Shown here piece by piece: positions 12,001-24,742 of a DNA stretch of 64,000 bases. This DNA is from Limnomonas spitsbergensis (taxonomy: Eukaryota > Chlorophyta > Chlorophyceae > Chlamydomonadales). Each line of letters begins with the position of its first letter. Positions within the stretch are counted from its first letter, which is position 1. The notes under the pieces are model-generated. The model searched no databases, had not been told where the DNA came from, and was given only the letters and a program-made list of their open reading frames with translations. The stretch spans positions 5,268,501 through 5,332,500 of the forward strand of contig JAYJMM010000041.1 of the NCBI GenBank assembly GCA_037349105.1, read 5' to 3'. The position numbers and the translations under genes were made by a program.

Positions 12001-12713
12001 GGCCAGTGATCAGGCGCCTTGTACCCTCTGATTAAGGCACAGGGACGGCCGAGAGATAGGTCTCCCAGCAGCGGTGTGCTTGCAGAAGCAATGCAGCGTC
12101 AAGCCGATCAGGTGCTGGTCCACCCCCCTGGACAGTAGGGGGGCGGAAATAACATGCATGGCTGCTTGAGGAATGCAATGGCATGCTGTAACAACTACCA
12201 TAGCGGCAAAGATAGCTCCTTTCAGCAGGAGGGGCCAGGTCAGGAAGTCGCCCAAATATTGGGCGGCAGACCCCAAGCCCGCTCCTGTACCAGTAGCATT
12301 TAAGTTCCTTAGGCTTCCAAGCCACCGAGGCCTCCGATGAATTGACTCGGATGAATGGCTTGAGGCAAGCATGAGAGAGACATAAAAGCACGCCAAAGTC
12401 GTGACATCGACGATCCGGAGCGAGACGTTGCAAAATCTAACAAGTAGCAAGCGGCGCAATCCATGCACACACTGCCGCTGATGAAGACTCACACACAGAC
12501 CCCGTGGCTCGCAGCACCAGGCTGCTCCCTCCCTCCCGATAGCTCCAGCCTCTCCACAGCCGGCGCTGACGCCCTGCGCGGGTCCCTCCCTCAAAAAACG
12601 AAACCTCGTAGCACCGAACTCCCGAGCCTCCCCCCCCCCCACCCCCACCCTTGCCTGGTAACATGCATACTGATTCATGCTGTCCCACCCCTACCACCAG
12701 CAAGCACTCGCTA

Positions 12714-15700
12714 TCAGGCAGCTGCAGCATCACCCGGCAGGGCACTGCCATTTGTGCAAGCCGGGTCCTCAGCCGGGGGCGCCGCTGCTGCCAGCGCGGC
12801 AAACTCCTCAGTTCCGACCTCTTCGGTAAGCGCTTGGATGGGCGGGCCGCCACCCAGCCTGGTTTGCTCATCCCAGCCGTCACGTGCCTCGGTCACCAGC
12901 TGACCTAGGCGCGCGTTGAGGCCCTCCAGCCCACGCAGGTCCAGCAGCGCAACAGCAGAGATGCCTGCGGCAGCTCCAAAGATCTGTCCCAAGCGCTTCC
13001 GGGTGAGCGCAAACACAACGGGCAGGCCCGCCTCGCCGCACCTGCAAGGCAACGGGGGGGGGGGGAGACGGTCGGCAGTGGAAAGCGCATCAGTCAAGAA
13101 ATGTCTCTGGAGGCGAGAACAAATCCCGAGTGTGCCGCGTGAAGGGAGAGCATGGAAACCGCTTGAAGGCCGGCTCAGTATCAGCCCCACCGAAAAGGAA
13201 GCATAGAGTACAGCAGGTTGAAGGCGACGGCGCACTCTGGAAAGTGCTCTCGCTGTACCATACAATCATGTTCTCTATGCGCATCTATTTTACAAGCCTG
13301 CACCGTACATCAACAGGCAGCCTTCCATTCACCCTCCAAAGACTACGGTATAAAACAACAGCAGAAGGGTACCGGTATTCTTCTATTTACAGCCCTCCCC
13401 AAAGCACTAAGCTTTTACCTGTCCATGATATCCTGGAGCTGCTCGTCGGGCTTTCCCACAGCATCCACCCTCTCAACATTTGGCGCCACCACCACGCAGA
13501 TGGCCAGGTGCAGCTTGACTGCCTCTCGCACCTCCCGCAGTCCGCACACAAAGCGGCGGCCCCTCGTCACCTGGATCCAGGGGGGGGGGGGTCAGAGCAC
13601 ATTATCGGCACAGGATCGAGCAAGCTTGGACGCTACTGTTCCAGTAAATACCCCTCCCCTGCCCCTGCCGCACTCCCCAATCCTGCCTGCCCTAGAGCCC
13701 CCAATACTCCACGAGCCCCAATCTCAGGATGCTGCTGCATTTTTCTAGACCCTCGTGCAGCTTCTGCTATGGCCTCAACTAAACGTGGTCCTCACCAGAT
13801 AGCTATGATACAGCCAAGGTGCTTCCCCTTTTGATGATAAAAAATCAAGGTGCTACCCTCTTCATGATACAGTATTTTCTCTCCTGCTGCCACTGCTACC
13901 CACACTTCATCCCCGTGCTGCCACAGCTACCTCCTTTTCTCTCGTGCTGTCACTGTCACCCTTTTTTCTCTCATACCATCACTGTCACACTATTTTCTTC
14001 AGTCTTATCCCCGCGACACACTTTTATCTCAAACCGCCACTGCCACACACTTTCCTCTTGTGCCCATACAGCCACTTTCCTCCATCTCCTGCCACCTCTA
14101 TCACAGGTGCGCACCTGTTCCAGCAAGTCAGCCTCATCCTGGCAGCTCTTGCAGCGCGTCAGCATCTCTAAAACCACGGCATCCAAGTCGGACGAGAGCA
14201 GCTGCCTGCAGGTGGGGGAGAACTTACAGCATCTCAGTATCAGATGATGCAACCGCCTACATCTTCAGTCCTAGAGGTTGCCGTATCGGCAACCTGATCT
14301 TGCCAGTGAGCCACACACATGCCATGTACCTGTAATCGAGCATTTGGCAAAAAATAGCAGACAGGTCAAGGATCCTCCTTGGCCAATGAGAAACAGGCAG
14401 ATGCTGCAACTGCTGCAGCCCACAAGGAGCAGCCAGATGCTCAACACATCACTGCCAACAAGGGCATTTGTTGGAGTACGAGGTACAAGCCACGATGGAC
14501 CTCCTGCGCAAGATGTCCGTAATGGCTCACGCCTCAATCTTCGAAACCCAGGAATCCCCAAAAAGTAATGGTCACCAGAGAGAGGGAGGAGACTTGCCCC
14601 CAAACAGGGCATATGGTGCCAATATCATCCTACTCTCTGATAGCCATTGCCCACCTATTTCAATCACGCTCCACAGTAAATCACACAACCCCAATCGGAG
14701 GAGATTTCCTGGAGATTTCGCAAAACCCAGGCCCAGAAAAGTTCCCCCCAACCCAAGCTGGTGGCATGTAGCATATATTTCGTGATACTGAAAACCGCAC
14801 TGCGCTTCAAGCTCTTTACTGTCCTACACAAAATTAATGGGCATCAATTGGCTGCTCCCTTAGTTCCTCATGCATCAGCGCATGCAGCTCATCCCGACCC
14901 ACCTGCACAGGCTGTGCACTTCTGTCTGTAGCCCTACACACGTCGTAAATGAACCCTTTGCACTCAGCGTCGAAGCCAGGTGCATCTCCCTTGCGGCAGC
15001 CTCCACGCCGGCTGCTGCCAGCCTGGGCAAACATTCAAACAAGATAAAGGAAGCAATTGGGCCAAGGTGTGAACAGAGTGGGAGGTGCACACGGCATGGT
15101 GCGACTCACTAGCAGCCACCTCGACACACAGAACACTACCAGCCTGGGCACAACAACAAAAGAGGAGGAGCATGAGGGGTTCGGGGAAGGAAATAAAGAA
15201 TGCACACCCATGGCCAACCTTCAATCCAAACAAACAATTGCTGACACATGACAGCAAAGCTTTGAAACAGAGACTGGTAGCTCAAGTGGGAAGCAAAATA
15301 AATACAAGGAGGAATATGCATCCTCTGCCAGGCTAAGCCATCATCCCTTTTGTCAGTAACAGGCAACCCTACAACACTCACTAACACTCTTTCCCCACTC
15401 ACTTGCTCACTCACACCGTACAGCCCAATCATGGCCTCACTGCCCACTCACAGCCCTAGTGCCCACAACCTACCCCTGAGTCCACTCCAATGCCCCTCTG
15501 TCCCTGCGGCCAGTCACTGCCCACTCACTGGCCCTGCGGCCACTTACTGCCCTTGCGCCCACAACCTCCCCCCGAGTCCATTCCAATGCCCCATTGTCCC
15601 TGCAGCAACTCACTTTGCTGCCTTGACCTGATGCTTCCTGCTGGCAAAGTGCTGGTCTAGGTTGCTGGTGCTGTTACACTCAATGTGGCAGATATCGCAC

Positions 15701-16190
15701 ACAAACTGCGGCACCGGCTTGGGCACCGTCGCCGGGCGCGAGTACACGCCATCGTGCTGGTGAGACCGCAGCGGCGGCCGCGGCGGCGGCGGCGGCACAA
15801 ACGGCCCGGCCAGCCCGCCGCGCTGCCCACCGCTCTGGAATGAACCGGCGGCGGCGCTGCCGACGCTGCCGTACAGCCCCGGGACCTGGAATGGCAGCTG
15901 GCCTGCGCCCGCGCCTGCCATCTGCTGGCCGCCATACACCAGCCCGTACTGCTGCTTGTCGTTGAGCTGCCTCGGCCAGGCCGCTAAAGGCGCTTGCTGC
16001 TGCTGTTGCCCCCGCGGCGGCGGCGGCGGCGGCGGTGGCGGTGGCGGTGGTGGCGGCTGCTGCTGCATCCGCCTGCCCAACATGCCCGGCGCCTGGCCAG
16101 CTAGGGCACCCCCTGGCGCCTGGATCTGCTGCTGTGCCGCCGCCATGGCTTGTATCAGCGCAGCTGTCGAAAGGTTGCTGCCCAAGTCCC

Positions 16191-16224
<34 letters not shown>

Positions 16225-19200
16225 CACGACCTGCTGCATCAGCTGCTGCTGCTGCAGGCTCAGCGCACGCATGTCAGGCACATCTTGGTTTGGCAGCACT
16301 CGCGCAAGCGCCCTGATGTCCGCGATCTGCTGGTGCTTCTGCTGCATGGCCATGACCTGCTGCATGCTCAAGCCCTGGGTATCGATGGGCTGCTGCTGCT
16401 GCTGTTTCTGCGGGCCAGCACCCAATGTCTGCCACTCTAGGTTTTGCTGCTGCTGCTGCTGCTGCGAGGACAGCGCCTGCCAGTCAAGCTGCTGCTGCTG
16501 CTGCTGCTGAGCTGCCAGCAGCTGCGCCAGCGAGTCGCCCCTCCCTTCATCATACTCATTCATCATCAGCGGGTACAGCGCCTGCTGCTGCTGCATAGCC
16601 AATGCTGCCTGCTGCTGCATCGCCAGCGCGGCCTGCTGCTGGTGCGAGCGGGAAAACAGCATCTGCTGCGCACCCGAGCCATTGGGCGTCGGGGCTGGGC
16701 AGGACAAGTCACCAGACAGCTGGTGCGATAGGGGGTGCATGTGCTGCCCGCTGGACTGCGTCGAGATGGGCTGCTGCGCGCGCGAGAAGTTGTGGGACAA
16801 GTGCCCGTTGGAGCTGTGCGGCGAATTGGTCGACAGGTCGCCGCCTAGCTGCTTTTGCTGCTTCTGCAGCTGCATTACTAGTACAGCCTGCTGCTGCTGC
16901 TGCTGCGAGCGCGAGAACATCATCTGCTGGTTGCCAGAGTTGTCCGCGGACGAGTTTGGAAGGTCGCCACCCGGCATCTGCTGCTGCTGCTGCGAGCGCG
17001 AGAACGACATCTGCTGGCTGCTAGAGTTGTTGAGGGAGGACGTGCCAGGCTGGTCCCCTAGCGTCTGCTGCTGCTGCTGGCGCGAGAACAGCATCTGCTG
17101 ACTGCCAGATTTGTCAAGCGAAGACAGGCCAGGCATCTCCCTGGCCTGCTGCTGCCGAGAGAACATGAGGTGCGGCTGGGGCCCCGTGCCGTGCAGCGAG
17201 GCAGCAGCACCGTCGCCCGGGAAAACCACCTGGTCGTTGCAGCTGTCTACCTGGTGCAACGGCGCGCCAGTGGCCTGCTGCTGCTGCTGCTGCGGTTGTT
17301 GCTGCTGCTGCTGCTGGTGTTGCTGGTGCTGGTGCTGCTGTGGCAGCTGGCCGCTTGCAGGGTACAGCAGCGGCCCCGGGGCCGAGTAATAGCTATGCAG
17401 CTTGGCCGCATTCACCTTGCTGGCGGCGGCTGTTGCTGCGGCGGCGGCGCTGACGCTGGAGTCACGGTTGGCTGTGGTCTCGCTGAGCTGCATGGGGAGG
17501 ATGCTGCTGCCCGAGTTGGTCTGGTGAAGCATGCTCGGGGTCGACCAGCCATACATCTGCATCTGCTGCTGCTGCTGCAGGGCAGCCGCAGCGGCGGCCC
17601 CGCCGTCGCCTCCCGGCCTTGCCCCCGGCTGCTCGGCGGCCAGCATCCAGTTGTCACAACCCGTCATTGTGAAGGCGCTGGGGACCTTAGACTGCTGGCT
17701 GGCGGCAGGGCCGGGCGCCTTGAAACCCATCTGCTGCTGCTGCTGTGTCAACCGCAGCTTTGCGATCATCGCAGGCGTCTGTGCGCCAGCCCCGGGTGCA
17801 GCCTGGGCGCCCATAGCAGGATTGGCCAGGGCCGCTGCGGCGGCCTGGTGCATCTGCAGGCGCTGCATAGCCTTCTCCAGCTGGCTCCCAATCGGCAGTG
17901 CCCCTGTGGACGACTGTGGCTGACCGAGGAACGCCCAGTCTGAAGCGGTCGCCGGCCTCCCAGCGGCTCCGCCCAAGGAGCCGCCAGCCATTGCCTGCTG
18001 CATGCCGAGCAGGTTGCCGACCAAGGCCTGACTATCCAGCAGCTGCTGCTGCAACAGCGCGGCGGCGGCGGCAGCACCGACACCGCCCTCAGATCCAGAC
18101 TGGTGGCGAAGCTCGATGTTGGAGCCCGAGTGGTGATGCAGGTCCAGGTTTGAGCCAGACTGGTGGTGCAGCTCGAGGTTGGATCCAGAGTGGTGGTACA
18201 GATCCAGGTTGGAGCCGTGCCCGGGGGCATCCATAAGCGCCCACCCGCCGCCAAACTGCTGCTGATGCTGCGCCATTGGCCATGACGCCGGCGGTCTCGT
18301 GCCTGACGAGCGCGATGGCATCGCGCCGTAGCCACCCGCACCTCCGCCGCCGTCGTGCACGGGAAAGAGGTGACGGTCGGCTGCACTCGGGCCCATGGCC
18401 GAGAGCTGGGTAGAGGACTGCGCTGAGCCTGTCCGCCCGGCGATGGCGCTGCGGATGGTGTCGAGTCCAGCGTCCCGGGTGTCGAGCATGGCGCCATTCC
18501 CGTTTCCGTTGCCGTCGCCCGGGTAGTGGTGGTGCACCATCTCATGGCGCGGTTTCACCGCGCCCATCTGGGCGCTGGGGTGCTGCAGACCGCCACGGGC
18601 CACTGGGGGCGCCAGGCTGCGCAGGGCTGCCCCAGAGGCCGCGGCCAGACGCGGATCGGAGGCGGTCATCTCATAACCTGGCGCGTCAGAGAACCCTCTC
18701 ACTTCACCTACTGGGGAAAAGGGAGAAAGAGTGGGTCAAAAAATCAAAGGCAGGGTTGGCGTCACGAGGAGCGATAATCAAAACGATTCAGGTCAAGCTT
18801 CAAGTGATCACTGAGGCACAGGGATCTTGGTTGGGACATTTAGAAAGAAAGTGAAGCCACAATTACAATTGTAGGCAACACATCGGTGTGGGCCAATACC
18901 GGTATTGCAGCTCAGGCTTAAACTTCAGAAGAGCATCAGAAAGAGATCAGTGCCACAAGGAATACACACACCAGTGCGCACCAGTCGAAAGGCGGTATGC
19001 GATTCCTTGGTAAGACTTAGCAATACTTGAAGCAAGATGCAAACAGATCTAGCAGCTCCAATGTCCCTTCAGTTCAGCACAGACTTTCCCACAGGCCTTC
19101 CGCGGAATTAAACACACCCAGCACAAAAGCAAGGTGCTCAACACAAACCACCGAAGGCCTTACCTCCTGAGCCTTCATTCTGTTGGTCATCAGCATTCTC

Positions 19201-20791
19201 ATGGCCTCTGGAGCCAGCGAGCTTGAGGGCATCCATGAGACCAGCAGTGGACCTGGGGTCAGGCAGAGGGAGTGCGGTGAGCTCAGGTTTAGGATTACGG
19301 ATCATCGCTGGGGTAGTGATAGTAACTGTTTATGCACTAAGGCTGGGGTGGGTGGCCAGTTGGGCTGCCACTCAGACTATTCATGTTTTTGTCATGACTG
19401 ATGGTCCAGCTCATCAGCTCTGGCTATGAAATCATGATCAAGGACTGTAGTGCAAGCGCCGTAAAGGTTCAGTGGGTGGGTGAGATGAGTATGGGTGGTC
19501 GTTCCTGTGCTACGCTGACATAGTTGCACCCCATTGCACTAATTCATCGCGCCACAAGCTCCTAGCAACCATGCGCTCAGCCTCGTCAGAATGTCTTCAT
19601 CCATCCCTCTCCCCTCCTCTACCCTCTTCGAGTGACCTAGGGCCCCACCATAAATTCCAAGATCGTTCAGACAAGGCATCCCCCTGAGCTGCGAATTGCT
19701 CTCATACTCACGGGCTCCAACCAATTGCCGCCAAGTCATGAGGCAGTTACCATACACTCTCTCCCTTCCCAATTGTTGCAGAGTTACTCCCTGCAAGCTC
19801 TGTTTCCCCTGAGCTGAGGCCTTCCTAGGCGAGTTCAGCGCTAGTTCGAGGAGCGGGAGGGCATGTGCTGACCCGGCGCCCTTCAGCCCGCAACACCCTT
19901 TCACATGAGGGGGGCGTAGGGTCGGCCATCTTTACGGCCCATGCTGAGCCTCCTGCCCCCCCATGTTCAAAGACCCAGGCCTGCTCACCAGTGCGGCTCA
20001 AGAAAGTCGGTGTCGAGAATACCAACGCTGTCCTGCGACCAGCAGGCAGCGGGGTTACCGCAGCCGCTACCGGACTGATGCAGCATCTGTTGCTGCTGCG
20101 CCACCATTCGCTCGGCGACGATCGATGCGGAGATGGCCGATGCGCCTTCGCTGGCCTGGCGGTCGACCGCATACCTGCTGCCACTGCTACTGCATTGGGT
20201 ATTGTGGGCAGAGGTGCCGCGCTGGTGATGCAGAACAGGCTGCTGCTCGACCGAAGCGCGCGGGGATCGAGCTGCTGCAGCGGTGAGGAAGGACGAGGTA
20301 GCGTCATGATGTCCTCTGAACTCGCCTGCTCCCCCCGCTGCGAGGAGGTGCGAGCGTGGCTTATTGGGCGCGTCAGAACGACGAAAGTCGCTAGTGGCGA
20401 TGTCGGTGAGGCTGTGTGCAGGCGCGTTGTCGCAGAGCTCGTCGAGGCTAGCTTCGCTGGAGGTGTGCATTGCCGAGTCGCTCATCCTGCCAGTGTTTAG
20501 GGCTGCGCCGTGGAGAGGGGAGTCACGTAAGCTTAGGGCCGCAGAAGTTGTTCCTCCCACGGGAAGTGCTGCGGGAAGGTGTGCTACTGGTTTTGAGCCA
20601 TTGGAGTTCAGGCCCCCGTGCTTGAAACCAATGTGCTGCGCTAAGTTTGCATATGAGGTGAATGCAATGCCACATGCCCTGCATCGGGTCAGGCCTGTGA
20701 CGGGGTCGATTGTGCTCATTTGTGCCTCTTCAAGCCAAAGTGAGGCTGCGGAGGCGTCATTGGAGCCCGAATATGGATCGGAGGCGGACAT
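12714..20791 (-). CDS. SBP2: SBP2-like selenoprotein factor with two zinc fingers, 7 exons
   Basis: Exons: 20791-19989, 19252-19164, 18710-15614, 15022-14903, 14205-14115, 13570-13419, 13041-12714; all junctions are GT-AG and in phase (4680 nt, 1559 residues). A C2H2 finger (CRACGIAFTSYANLAQH, from residue 37) is followed by about 1000 residues rich in Gln, Gly, Ser and Ala, a U1-type finger near residues 1303-1325 (CDICHIECN...H-x5-H), a helical segment (LDAVVLEMLTRC), then the L7Ae fold from about residue 1401. That domain carries the SBP2 hallmarks RRFVCGLREV, VVVAPNVERV and LPVVFALTRKRLGQ. SBP2 binds SECIS elements in selenoprotein mRNAs and 28S rRNA so that UGA is read as selenocysteine. 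The zinc fingers are not part of animal SBP2. If exon 3 were not spliced, an in-frame TGA overlaps its donor and the finger half would stand alone. Confidence 0.8.
13419..13570 (-). other. SBP2: SBP2 L7Ae RNA-binding core (exon 6)
   Basis: This 152-nt exon carries GLREV and VVVAPNVERVD, the part of the L7Ae fold most specific to SBP2 among L7Ae/L30 proteins. The exon starts after gatccag and ends gacag|gtaaaa, leaving two bases completed by the next exon (Arg). The following exon supplies the second half of the fold (PVVFALTRKRLGQ). Confidence 0.85.
15360..15600 (-). repeat. Donor-proximal tandem repeat in intron 3 of the SBP2-like gene
   Basis: Read on the minus strand, the intron opens GTGAGTTGCTGCAGGGACA and then repeats a roughly 110-bp unit with gcagggaca, ggggcattgga, tggactc and aggttgtgggc. 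Words resembling donors (cagtgagtggg) recur between copies. This is the weaker relative of the pattern seen in the PEP carboxylase gene. Confidence 0.5.
16180..17590 (-). repeat. CAG (polyGln) tracts within SBP2-like exon 3
   Basis: The coding strand carries many short runs of CAG (6-11 units, for example near 16192-16220, 16445-16465 and 17275-17345). They are embedded in longer repeated protein blocks of the form SRxQQQQ...MPG/LGDxPxxSS. A CCG/CGG polyproline run lies at 16010-16060. They keep the reading frame, so selection on the protein or triplet-unit slippage is implied. Confidence 0.85.
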
Positions 20792-23700
20792 TGGAAAGAT
20801 AAATCAACAGGTTTCGGAAGTTCTTAATGCAAAAGGACAAAGGACATAGCCGTCTATTTCTGCTCAGAGGGTTCGATTCGTAGCATATCTATGTTTCAGC
20901 CGAGCTTCTAAATTAGGCAATACGACAGCTATGTGCATGAATGGAGATTTGGCGTCGGGGAATTTGGATACATGCATGAGAAACCCACCCAAAGAGTGTA
21001 CAACCTGGTTAGGGTTCTGACATTTGTATTGCATAACCCAATTACGCACCTGTACAAGTGCGAATTACTTGCAAGTACGCTAAGTGTGCACAGCATGGTC
21101 CCAATGGGGCAGGTTGAGGCCCAGACCCTTCCTTCAGCCCTGTCAAGCTGGATCCCTGGGCCGCCCCGTATGCTGCCTTCCCATACTGAATCGGAATAAA
21201 TGCATATTGGCCAGATGTGCATCGTCTTCGCGCTCCGTTGTGAGAGCGCACTGGGTGTCTGATGCCATGTGTGTGTCTTCACTCATGCTCGACTGACCTG
21301 GTTTAAATATGTCGGTCGAAACGGCAAGCACACGGAGACACAGGCTCATTTGAAAGATGACAGCGTGCGTGGATTCGAACAAGTCAGATCATTTGTAGAC
21401 CGATCATAAGTTGCACGTCCTGCCCTAAAAATTGTTTCGCTGCCTGTTTCTGATTGACTGCGGAACTCCAGAAACGGGGTCTGCGAAACTGCTCCACAGG
21501 CCTTAGGAAGACCCACGTGCGGCCTTTTCTCCGAGGACCCCCCCCTCCTCGGAACTTCCACACTCTGCGGAAAGATTTTAGGCCTTCGAACTGATGTTAA
21601 CTATATATTAGGATCGCCATCTTTTTCTGCCCATGGCCGTATCGGGTGTTGGTCGTGTGAGCGACCATGGAAATGGGGCCGCGCCAGGCCGCGTCTTCTA
21701 TGAAGCACAGCGAGCGAATCAGCAGAGCAGGTAAAATGTGGCATGGTGTCAAGCAGGACTTCGTCGACTCGAAAGAATTGGAGATCGACACCAAAGGATT
21801 CAAAATCGGCAGTCATGTGTACGACCCATCCCCTGGACACCCACGCTCCACAGGGGTCGATCAGAAACGACCTCTGCGGAACTCTTTCGCAGGCCTTATG
21901 ACCACCGTACATTTTTTTTATCTCCGCAGTCAATCAGAAACGGGCTGTCGACACGTATACCGGTACCGGAGAGCTGCACGCCCTCTACATCACCAACGCA
22001 CCCATCAGTCATCTGGTACAGCCCGTCACTCCGTCGTGCATCATCGTCATGACACGTATAGTCATGTTCCGCTCATAAACTTGCGGTCGCGCTCTGCCTG
22101 AGCGAGGAGCGTATGTAGTACTTACAATGCCGCCAGGTCGGAAAGGCGAGACCTACTTCCTCGATCGCTCAAGTGCGGCTAGATAGCCTGTGAGCACACT
22201 TTGCCATCCTTGCTTACAATGTGCTACCATTGGAGATTTGGAAACAGTTCTGTTCCTGTCTGTTTGACGCACTGTTCTTCGGTTGATACGGCTGTTCCTT
22301 TGATTTATTTTCACGCGTTTCCATTGCATCCGAAAGCATTCAGAGAACAGGGACGTGCCACATCTGGTTTTCTTCTGATCTGCCTATTGCTCAGAATATT
22401 GCATGCATTGCAGTCACCAGAGAGTCTGGCCGCGACACGGTACGCCACACAATTTGAATTCCCGGATGGATGAAACATGCAAGGCGTGGGCCCAGAGCTT
22501 TCGCGTCGATACAAATGTGCACAATGAACTGTTTAACACGATGCATTACACGCGACGACTCATGTTATCAAGGCGCGCTTGGAAAGTAGCACGCGTCACT
22601 CGTCTGCCTCGCGAATGAAGTTCAGTTCCATGAGATCACCCTGTTTTTAGACCTGGATGAATCTACACAAGCACATGAATGCAAGCGTTCTTTATGATGT
22701 TGTACGGCGCCACGCTGTCGTCTATTCTTTTGGAACAGAGCTACCCCCTGCATGTGGACGGGGGTCCAAAAGAACACGTTTTGGCAGGCCTTTTCCTGCA
22801 CTGTTCTTCCGCCAATGGAAACACAAATCGTTCAGTTGCCGGCAGTTGCCTCGCTATTCCTCCAATGGAACACACTGTTAGTCCATGCCTCAACCGACAG
22901 CAGGAGCATTGCATGTGGCAAACACCTACTTTATTTAAGTGTGTCCTTCCTTTCCTTACAAGCCACTAGTTACCGGTACTGCGCATTCTTTCTTTGACCG
23001 AAGGCGATGCTTCATTGAAGAACATCATGTCAGCAGCTGATGTCTTCAAAGTTCTGTGCTGGAATCTTGATGCCAATGCGCCGCCTCAAGTTTGAGTTTG
23101 GAGACCGTGCACGTGCATCTCGAACTTCTGGATGGATGCTTCGCTTCTTCATGGGATTTCCGCACAGGATGCGTACAGATGGTAGTCCTGCATACATCTA
23201 TGTCAGAGATCCATGTCAGTCAATTGCTATGCACATATATAATGTGAAATGTACATAGCACTTGTCTGACATGGATGGATGCAGGGTTGCTTCATGGGGT
23301 TCACAATATTTCCCCCTGCAGAATGTGTACATAACCAGGCCAGATCATACATGTTGTAGGTATGCAACATTGCTGTGGTGCACTGGCGCTTCTAAAATGG
23401 GGATCGAATTCAGAAGTAGTTAAGTGGTATTATGTTGGCTAATTTTCCTGTACGGTAGTATGGCTTTTGCCCTGACTGTAACTACCCCCCACCTACACCA
23501 GCCACCATATGTCCTCATTGCATGCATGCAGGCCCACCTACTGACAGAATTGTCTGACATTCTAGGTTGGTTGCATGTATCCACCTTTGAAAGCCATCTG
23601 CGTCTCCTATCACAACAGGCCATCTGCCACTTTTCGAGGCAAGAAACGTTTTACTATCATTCATTAAAGCCAGACCACTAACCTGTGGGTCGGAGGTGAA

Positions 23701-24300
23701 TGTCGCACCATAAAGCAGTAAACGTGCTAATATGGTAAACTCCGGAATCTCCGGTAAAGGTGCCTTAGAGAGGTGTCCTTCTACTCATGAACACGGTACA
23801 TTACCGTACACACAGACTCCTTGTACTTCAGACATGAGCTGTAACTGGCTACTGTAAGGTTCAGCCCTAGCAGGAAGTCTCTCTGCCTAGGGGTAAGGCC
23901 TGGGTGTCCCTGTCTTGAGGGTACCGTCCCCACTACTTCACTCGCCCCCCCGCTCCTCAGCGTTAAGCCTAAAGGCATGCGCTGGGAGCCGGAAAAAGGG
24001 GTCGGTACTGAAAGAAACTTCTGGAAAAATATGTACGTAGAAGCTCAAATCACCTCAACAAATCTGCCTAGTTCAGGCCTTCTTCATACAGAACTAAAAA
24101 AAATCCACCGAGTCTCAGCTGAATCGCTATGCGCAGAAACCTACAAACCCAAGCTGTTCAGCCCACTACTGGCTAGCAAACAGAGAAATTTTCAAAGTTA
24201 TCAGGTCAGGCTAAGAACAACCGCTGCTCTCGCCCCACTGCGCCATAGCCGCCTGGTCTTCACTGGCCACAGGAAATGTGCGCCGTAGCAGCGTGATCCG
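20792..24300. other. Intergenic, no convincing gene
   Basis: This 3.5-kb stretch lies between the ATG of the SBP2-like gene and the retrotransposon. The first few hundred bases should hold that gene's promoter, but no clear core element stands out. It also contains a fold-back element (listed separately) and loose direct repeats near 23120-23320 (tggatggatgc, cttcatggg). All frames are short. Confidence 0.5.
21440..21955. repeat. Fold-back element with inverted ends
   Basis: The word ctgtttctgattgactgcgga near 21443-21463 recurs inverted as tccgcagtcaatcagaaacg near 21922-21941. A second inner pair around ggccttaggaag / ggccttatgacc and a repeated aactc...gcaggcctta motif lie between. No coding capacity is visible. 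This fits a non-autonomous inverted-repeat transposon. Confidence 0.55.
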
Positions 24301-24742
24301 CCCCCTACTGTGGTATCATTGCCCGAGTTGACTAATTCTCCTTGCTCATCATCGTCATAACATATGTACTACCGTAGCCTTGCTGCTATGGTGTTTGAGA
24401 AACAAATTTCACTATGCTGCTGCGATATCTTTAACTCCACTCCTGCATCTTCCGTCTTCGTTCCGCTGGCTGCCGTCCCACTGCCTGCCGGGTACGAGGA
24501 CAAGCCGCGCTGCGTCTGCATTTTCTGCTCTGTAGGCGCCTGCCCGCTCCTTGCCAGTTACGGCGTGGGTGACGTCACGTGCTTAGCGGCCTTGCCGCTC
24601 TGGGCTGGCCTCAGGTCTCGGTAAGCTCCTCAAGGGCTGACTCCTCTTCTTCTCTTGCTGCTTCCTTGGCCACCTTAGCCCTTCTTGTAACTGCTCTCGG
24701 GGTGACATTGGCCTCTCCCCGGCCAGTGGTGTACGAGATGTC
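24301..24742 (-). other. Presumed 3' untranslated part of the retrotransposon
   Basis: Sequence just past the stop of the Pol ORF. The composition still resembles the element to about 24430, and minus-strand frames stay open but lose recognisable domains. No polypurine tract or long terminal repeat could be identified by eye. Confidence 0.35.

Noticed and set aside
12010..12678. 222-residue minus-strand ORF
   Set aside because: Lies directly 3' of the SBP2-like stop codon, has no domain and fits the 3' UTR/flank of that gene.
14468..14785. Plus-strand ORF with LLRKMSVMAHASIF
   Set aside because: Protein-like over about 30 residues only, lies in an intron of the opposite-strand SBP2-like gene, with no splice partners found.
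15956..17943. Plus-strand ORFs rich in Cys, Leu or Ala over the zinc-finger exon
   Set aside because: Antisense readings of CAG tracts (CTG gives Leu, TGC gives Cys, GCT gives Ala).
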